Origin: Tillus elongatus
Lineage: Eukaryota > Arthropoda > Insecta > Coleoptera > Cleridae
NCBI GenBank assembly: GCA_964006375.1
Contig: OZ023265.1
Location: forward strand, 164,822,118 to 164,886,117
Reading direction: 5' to 3'
DNA length: 64,000 nt
Under the pieces are notes generated by a model. That model made no database searches. It had not been told where the DNA came from and saw only the letters and a list, made by a program, of their open reading frames with translations. The position numbers and the translations under genes were made by a program. Shown in pieces: positions 59,706 to 64,000 of the stretch. Position 1 is the first letter of the stretch. Each line of letters opens with the position of its first letter.

Positions 59706-61388
59706 CTATATATAATCATAATCTTCAACATCTGATTGTTGATCGTTCTCTGTATAGTTGACAATCTTCTGTAATAGGAGTCTCAGTTGTTCGTACAGAC
59801 TACGGCTCGGGCATTGGATACCAAATATCGATAAATCCTTTTGGCCTATGCTAACTACCTGATTGGAAAACTCATCAAATTCGTAATATTTATTTTTCCG
59901 AAACACATACAATCTACCATTTGTATACCTAAATACTCCATCTATTTTAGCAGGGAATTCGGGAGAAAAGGAGTGTATATAGCCTTCTTCTTGCCTATAA
60001 AACAGAGCTCTAGACTCACTAACGATTTCGTACATGTTATCCGAGTGAAATATTATGGTTTTTCCTGTATACGTATTTACGATCGCATTTATCTTGTCAA
60101 ACTGTAAAGCACCTAAATAGTTGACATTACGGAACTTGGCAATGTGTTTTGTTTGTATGCTGGGAAAATCAACAAGGGCGAAGGTTCCATCGTTGGTAAA
60201 CATAACCACTTCTCCACTAGGTCGTTGGTAAACATGTCTAATTTCTTTAAAAGAACCCTTCAAATATGGAAACCAATCTGTAAGAAGTTTTGGCTCTGTA
60301 TAGGGACCTTTCATATTATCTAATGGTACAACCCAGACCCATTTCTTATAAAACAGATACATGTTATGGTTAATAATAACTAAAGGCCTGATCTTGTCTA
60401 TATAATCGCACAAGTCCATATTTGATTTGGTTATTGTTTTAGGTACTGTTGTGGTCGTCTTTGGTGTCGACCTTGTGGTAGTCTTTGCCACCCTCGTTGT
60501 AGACTCTGTTGTCTTCGCTGTTGTGGGCGTCTTTGGTGTCGACCTTGTGGTAGTCTTTGCCACCCTCGTTGTAGTCTCTGTTGTCTTCGCTGTAGTTGTA
60601 GTAGAACGTTGTCCATATAATTCTTGAATCCGTTGAATATCGTCATTAGACATGCTGTTTCCATAATAAGCGAACATAAGAGAGTTTGTGTCGTAAGCAT
60701 GAGTGAGTCCTAAACCGTGTCCTAGTTCATGTAAAAGCACTAAATAGTACGACGTGTCATTGCCTTCCGATGTATATGTTTGATAGTTCCATGATTTATT
60801 ACTACTTAGATGGATTTCAATTGGAGTGTTGGCAGCGTTCGGAAAATAAGTATGTCCTAAAACGGAATCACCAAATGGATATCCACATGGTTGATCTTTT
60901 AACAAGTAACGATGGTTGTTGTCGCAAAAACTTATCCCTATATCAGCTTCAGAATAAATGTTTGTTCTTACAAAATTCAAATCAATATACTGCTCCCATT
61001 GTTTAAATGCTTTTTGTGTTATCAGACGTATCAAAGGATCTGAATGATGTATGTACCACTTTAATGTTTTCTTTTTCCATATAGGTTGTGAAGTTATGAA
61101 AATGTTGCCTATATCTTTTTCACCACATCGATTACGTTTCATCAGGTTAATGTCTGAAATAGTCAGGTTCTCACTTTCGGTTAAATTGTAAAGCACGCGA
61201 AACATGTTCAAAGCATCCTTGAAAGGCTGTGTATTTTGCAACATTGATGATTGACTATTGTTAAAGGCACCATTTCTTAAGTACCCATATCTGACGAGAT
61301 ACTTGAGAGCCAATTCTCTGTCTTTTTCACTTATATGTTCCCCAAAGGAGACACTTAGCACACATATAATTAACAGTAACTTGAACAT
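59706..61388 (-). CDS. Secreted matrix metalloproteinase with hemopexin domain, intronless
   Basis: Zinc endopeptidase of the matrixin family, expected to act outside the cell on matrix or other extracellular proteins. 560 residues from the chosen start, a Met that begins a signal peptide (FKLLLIICVLSVSFG, residues 2-16). Prodomain to about 92 with a variant cysteine switch KRNRCGEKD (Cys88). The catalytic domain is about 95-260, with zinc site HELGHGLGLTH (220-230) and Met-turn SLMF (Met238). A Thr/Lys/Arg-rich linker (262-320) contains two near-identical 24-residue repeats. The hemopexin-like propeller is about 327-526, closed by Cys327 and Cys526. An acidic Tyr-containing tail ends it. An upstream in-frame Met at 61484 would add 32 residues and bury the signal peptide. 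No introns or stops: the only intact gene seen. Confidence 0.9.
   Translation of the reverse strand: MFKLLLIICVLSVSFGEHISEKDRELALKYLVRYGYLRNGAFNNSQSSMLQNTQPFKDALNMFRVLYNLTESENLTISDINLMKRNRCGEKDIGNIFITSQPIWKKKTLKWYIHHSDPLIRLITQKAFKQWEQYIDLNFVRTNIYSEADIGISFCDNNHRYLLKDQPCGYPFGDSVLGHTYFPNAANTPIEIHLSSNKSWNYQTYTSEGNDTSYYLVLLHELGHGLGLTHAYDTNSLMFAYYGNSMSNDDIQRIQELYGQRSTTTTAKTTETTTRVAKTTTRSTPKTPTTAKTTESTTRVAKTTTRSTPKTTTTVPKTITKSNMDLCDYIDKIRPLVIINHNMYLFYKKWVWVVPLDNMKGPYTEPKLLTDWFPYLKGSFKEIRHVYQRPSGEVVMFTNDGTFALVDFPSIQTKHIAKFRNVNYLGALQFDKINAIVNTYTGKTIIFHSDNMYEIVSESRALFYRQEEGYIHSFSPEFPAKIDGVFRYTNGRLYVFRKNKYYEFDEFSNQVVSIGQKDLSIFGIQCPSRSLYEQLRLLLQKIVNYTENDQQSDVEDYDYI
60447..60590 (-). repeat. 72-bp tandem duplication in the linker
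   Basis: Two adjacent 72-base units encode AKTTETTTRVAKTTTRSTPK and AKTTESTTRVAKTTTRSTPK, each followed by four more residues. Near-identity of the DNA suggests a recent duplication. Confidence 0.88.
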
Positions 61389-61440
61389 AACTGATTGGCT
61401 ATTGTCTCTATCAAGAACTTCTATAGGATTCTCCACAACT

Positions 61441-61476
61441 ACTGTCGCAAAACTGATCACTTCCCCTGTATTTATA
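61441..61476 (-). promoter_or_regulatory. Proximal TATA box and initiator-like site
   Basis: TATAAATA (61476-61469) followed about 32 bases later by GTTTTGCGACAGTAGT, whose CAGT resembles the arthropod initiator. Transcription from here would make Met at 61388 the first ATG, about 55 bases downstream. Confidence 0.5.
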
Positions 61477-61502
61477 CCAGCCACGTCTGTATCTAGATGA
61501 CT

Positions 61503-61534
61503 ACTGTCGCAAAACCGTCCACCCCTCTTTTATA
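61503..61534 (-). promoter_or_regulatory. Distal TATA box and initiator-like site
   Basis: TATAAAAG (61534-61527) with GTTTTGCGACAGTAGT ending near 61500, a second copy of the same module. Transcription from here would include the in-frame Met at 61484. Confidence 0.5.
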
Positions 61535-61605
61535 CGGTAAGTAAATTTTTCCTGTTGTCTAGATTAAGTTTGCTAAAGGGCAATGCGATATCTATTTCGA
61601 AAAAC

Positions 61606-61812
61606 ATCCTCAGTGGTTAGATTATCAAAAGTGCACAATTGCTTGCGGTTTAAATTTTCGAAAACAGCCTGTCAAAGTTTATTCTCAGTGGTCAGACTAT
61701 CATTTATTTTTGTCGTTTCCAAGATCTTATTTTTCAGTGGTTATCTTGCTCGTATCCTCAGGGTTATCATTTTGAAAAGGCACAATATTTTGCTTGCGGT
61801 CTACATTCGAAG
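61606..61812 (-). promoter_or_regulatory. Duplicated upstream motifs with GATA cores
   Basis: Minus-strand GATA cores TTGATAATC, ATGATAGTC, AAGATAACC and ATGATAACC, each followed by CCACTGA or CCCTGAGG, at about 61609-61628, 61684-61703, 61733-61749 and 61756-61772. A longer shared block, with TTGCTTGCGGT and TTCGAA, links 61608-61661 and 61756-61811. They lie just upstream of both TATA boxes and are candidate enhancer elements. Confidence 0.4.
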
Positions 61813-62189
61813 CTCCATTTTGAAACCTCAGAAATATCATATCTAAAGTCATAACTTCTTAAGTTGTTTTTAATTTGGCCAGGATATTTAATTAAAACAA
61901 TTGAATTATAGTGGGGCAGTCGACAGGCCCCAAAGCGTTAGTAAACAGTTTACATTGGAATTGGATCTGGATTCTACAGCTCTTATCTTTTGAACGTTAT
62001 AGACGTTATAAGTGTGTTTTATAAGTATCTTTTGTTTTGTATTATTTAAGGAAAAATTTTCCTTAATTGTTATGCTTATTGTGTGTGCTATTGTCGTTCT
62101 TATTGGTAATTTTTTTGACGTACATGAACATCCCTGTGTCATTCAGGTGACATTGGCCTGTTTCATTGTTAATATATACATTATACATT
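61813..62189. other. Unassigned DNA
   Basis: No gene recognised between the metalloproteinase upstream region and the polymerase-like relic. Confidence 0.4.
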
Positions 62190-62335
62190 ATACAATGAGA
62201 ATATAGTTTTTAGGGAAATAAATGAAAAAAACAATAGGAAAAAACTGGTAAATTCCGAGCTTATATGCACAAACAAGATTTTTTCTTACATAAAATGCTT
62301 AACTTACATGAAGGTAACGCTACTGCGCACCATCC
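62190..62335. repeat. Duplicated segment, copy 1
   Basis: GGTAAATTCCGAGCTTATAT and TTTTTTCTTACATAAAATG recur in the same order at 62688-62815. The two copies bracket the polymerase-like relic. Confidence 0.7.
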
Positions 62336-62630
62336 TGTATTTTTTATTTTTAGTGACTTTATTTTTATTTTGACTTTGGAGCACATACAAACCAAACAAT
62401 TCTAGATTCATTTTAACTGTATCGTGTTTGACTAAAGCAGCTTCCATCAAATGAAACAATTTATGCTTTACACTTTCCATGGCAAGACGTATATCACTAC
62501 CATCCATACTAATACGATAGGTAGCCATTCTGTTTTTAAAAGCTTGAGTTAACATATAAACTTGTTCAACTTCCCACGGTTCACACACTTTAGATTTGTG
62601 AATTTCACTACGTAAAGCACTCTTTTTTCA
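62304..62630 (-). pseudogene. N-terminal relic of a large polymerase-like protein (Polinton/adintovirus-like)
   Basis: Minus-strand frame: SALRSEIHKSKVCEPWEVEQ then AFKNRMATYRISMDGSDIRL and VKHDTVKMNLELFGLYVLQS. I associate this arrangement (Ala-Phe-Lys-Asn-Arg-x-Ala-Thr-Tyr-Arg and Val-Asn-x-Glu-Leu-Phe-Gly blocks) with the N-terminal region of large type-B DNA polymerase proteins of virus-like integrated elements in arthropods. A TGA interrupts the frame upstream near 62635, where a further RARYK would be read. Similarity ends after about VLQSQNK. So a truncated relic. It lies upstream of, and on the same strand as, the metalloproteinase. Confidence 0.5.
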
Positions 62631-62687
62631 CTTGTAACGAGCACGATTCACTGTATCTCATCTTAACTACTAAACAGTTTACAACGA

Positions 62688-62815
62688 GAATACAGTTTAG
62701 GGGGGAAAGAATGAAATCAATAGGAAAAACTGGTAAATTCCGAGCTTATATACGCAAACACGGATTTTTTTTTCTTACATAAAATGGTTAAGTTACATGT
62801 AGAGTGGAGCCACTG
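62688..62815. repeat. Duplicated segment, copy 2
   Basis: Second copy of 62190-62335, roughly 85% alike by eye. Confidence 0.7.
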
Positions 62816-63235
62816 CTGAACGTAGTGAAATTATCTAAAAACTTAATATAACAGGGTTTTTGATATGTGTACATTTAAAGAATTTTTTCATATTTGGATT
62901 TTAAATGTACACCTGTAGATAAATATGAAAAACAATTCGATAGAAATTAGGAAAACATATACTTTTTCATACCTGGTACAATCTTAGAAAATCAGTGTTT
63001 TAAAGTTAAATGACTTGATAATTAACACGCACTTAGAAGCTTTATAAGATATCATTTGTATAGTTTGAGACTTTGTGTTGAGATTTATTATATTTGGACA
63101 TGCTAAAAGTATATAAGTTTAAATTGGGAGTTTATAAGGTGCCAGATCTATTTTTAATTGCTAAACAAAATAATTTTTGTCCATGTTTATCAACACGTAA
63201 AGTTACGACATCTATTGCAACATAATTTAACTGTA
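62816..63235. other. Unassigned AT-rich DNA
   Basis: Nothing recognised. Confidence 0.4.
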
Positions 63236-63525
63236 GCGTTTTTGGTGAACTTTCTTAGAAAAACTCACTAATAGGAGATCCTGACTTTTGGTTTAAAAAA
63301 AAAAAATCTCAAATGAGCGCGAGGTTGGTTTTATATATGAACCATAATGAATCGATTGTGTGTTAGCCAGAAAATTAATTTAGGAAAATCTATGATAAAC
63401 AAATTTGGTAAGTTTATGATATTAAGAGGAGACTATAGAGCAAAAATGTATATTTACTCCTTAAAATAAAAATGTTTTTATGTCATATTATTTCTATAAA
63501 AATTCGCTACCAGTATTACCTTTAT
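63236..63525 (+). repeat. Family H copy, short
   Basis: TTGGTGAACTTTCTTAGAAA / AACTCACTAATAGGAGATCC, TCAAATGAGCGCGAGGTTGG and a terminal AAAATTCGCTACCAG; no (TA)n. Confidence 0.5.
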
Positions 63526-64000
63526 CTGCTTTAGTTTTGTTTACTATTTACGTCCGGACGATCTAACAATAGCTTATCTCGACTTTAACAGCTGCCGCGG
63601 TTTATATAAGTAATTGTGTGTGTGTGTGTGTGACGTCAGATTCCACTGGCTGCGGTATGGCATATAAGTAGTTAAAAGCAAACAATTAAATCTCCACATA
63701 TTAAGTTATTCATAATGATTAAGTATAATAAAAATTAAAGACATGTGTTCCCTTTAAATATCTGTACGTCAACGAACCACTACTATTCAAAGAAATAAAC
63801 CTATTATTTAAGATATCCTATGAGCAACACTTTAATTTCAATTGTCTGATAATGCATATATTGGCGAATTTTCATAAAGTTTTTCATTATATTAAGGTAT
63901 ATAATGTAAAAGCCATACTTTAACCTAATTTAATTTTTTTTTATTTACTATTACCTATGAAGACTAATTTCGCGCCGTCAATATCACTATATTTTAAAAA
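63526..64000. other. Unassigned DNA with short (GT)n and one TGACGTCA
   Basis: (GT)n at about 63614-63631 runs into TGACGTCA at 63631-63638. No gene recognised to the window end. Confidence 0.4.

Noticed and set aside
60427..60627. Val-rich ORF on the plus strand
   Set aside because: Antisense of the Thr-rich linker repeats of the metalloproteinase.
59706..61484. 592-residue start at 61484 as the main protein
   Set aside because: It would place 32 residues in front of a clear signal peptide; kept as an alternative only.

Overview
This is a repeat-dominated, AT-rich eukaryotic window, almost certainly from an arthropod and probably an insect. The evidence is the set of mobile elements: jockey/CR1-type non-LTR retrotransposons, DD41D-like mariner, piggyBac and hAT transposons, Penelope-like elements and tRNA-derived SINEs. 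There are also very long (TA)n tracts and no bacterial-style operons. Two short interstitial (TCAGG)n/(CCTGA)n runs match the telomere motif known from many beetles, so Coleoptera is a reasonable but unproven guess.

Layout. 1-7 kb: mostly unassigned DNA, one weak candidate exon, a 1.3-kb copy of an abundant (TA)n-bearing repeat family ('family H' here) and a tRNA-derived SINE ('SINE-A'). 7-21.6 kb: jockey-like copy 1, a mariner with long TIRs inserted between (TA)n tracts, a second mariner remnant, a 2.4-kb piggyBac with TTAA target duplications, and jockey-like copy 2. 21.9-24.7 kb: a hAT element with a decayed transposase and a 59-bp retroposed insert. 25-31 kb: family H copies, one interrupted by a 1,457-bp TIR element that has an 8-bp target duplication, no recognisable transposase and an elaborate hairpin interior. 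32-38 kb: a Penelope GIY-YIG remnant with a hammerhead-like motif, SINE-A and SINE-B copies, a foldback element, family H copies and a candidate 41-bp exon. 38-50 kb: jockey-like copies 3 (-), 4 (+) and 5 (-), a third mariner and more family H. 50.7-52.9 kb: a SINE-A copy split by a 1.9-kb non-autonomous hAT. 53.5-55.8 kb: a foldback element directly followed by a Penelope-like element (RT + GIY-YIG) ending in a hammerhead-like motif. 55.9-57.6 kb: GC-rich DNA with TGACGTCA palindromes, then a 218-bp tandem repeat.

58-63 kb holds the only convincing intact protein gene: an intronless, secreted matrix metalloproteinase on the minus strand with a cysteine-switch prodomain, HExxHxxGxxH active site, Met-turn, Thr-rich linker and C-terminal hemopexin domain. 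It has a duplicated TATA/initiator promoter and duplicated upstream motifs. It lies between two decayed fragments that resemble the large protein-primed DNA polymerases of Polinton/Maverick- or adintovirus-like elements. It may therefore be cargo of such an element; this is the most interesting hypothesis here, but it is inference.

The mobile-element ORFs are nearly all broken by stops, frameshifts or internal deletions. The nested insertions give a relative age order: SINE-A and family H are older than the hAT-like insertions that split them. Coordinates of family H copies are approximate to about 10-30 bases.
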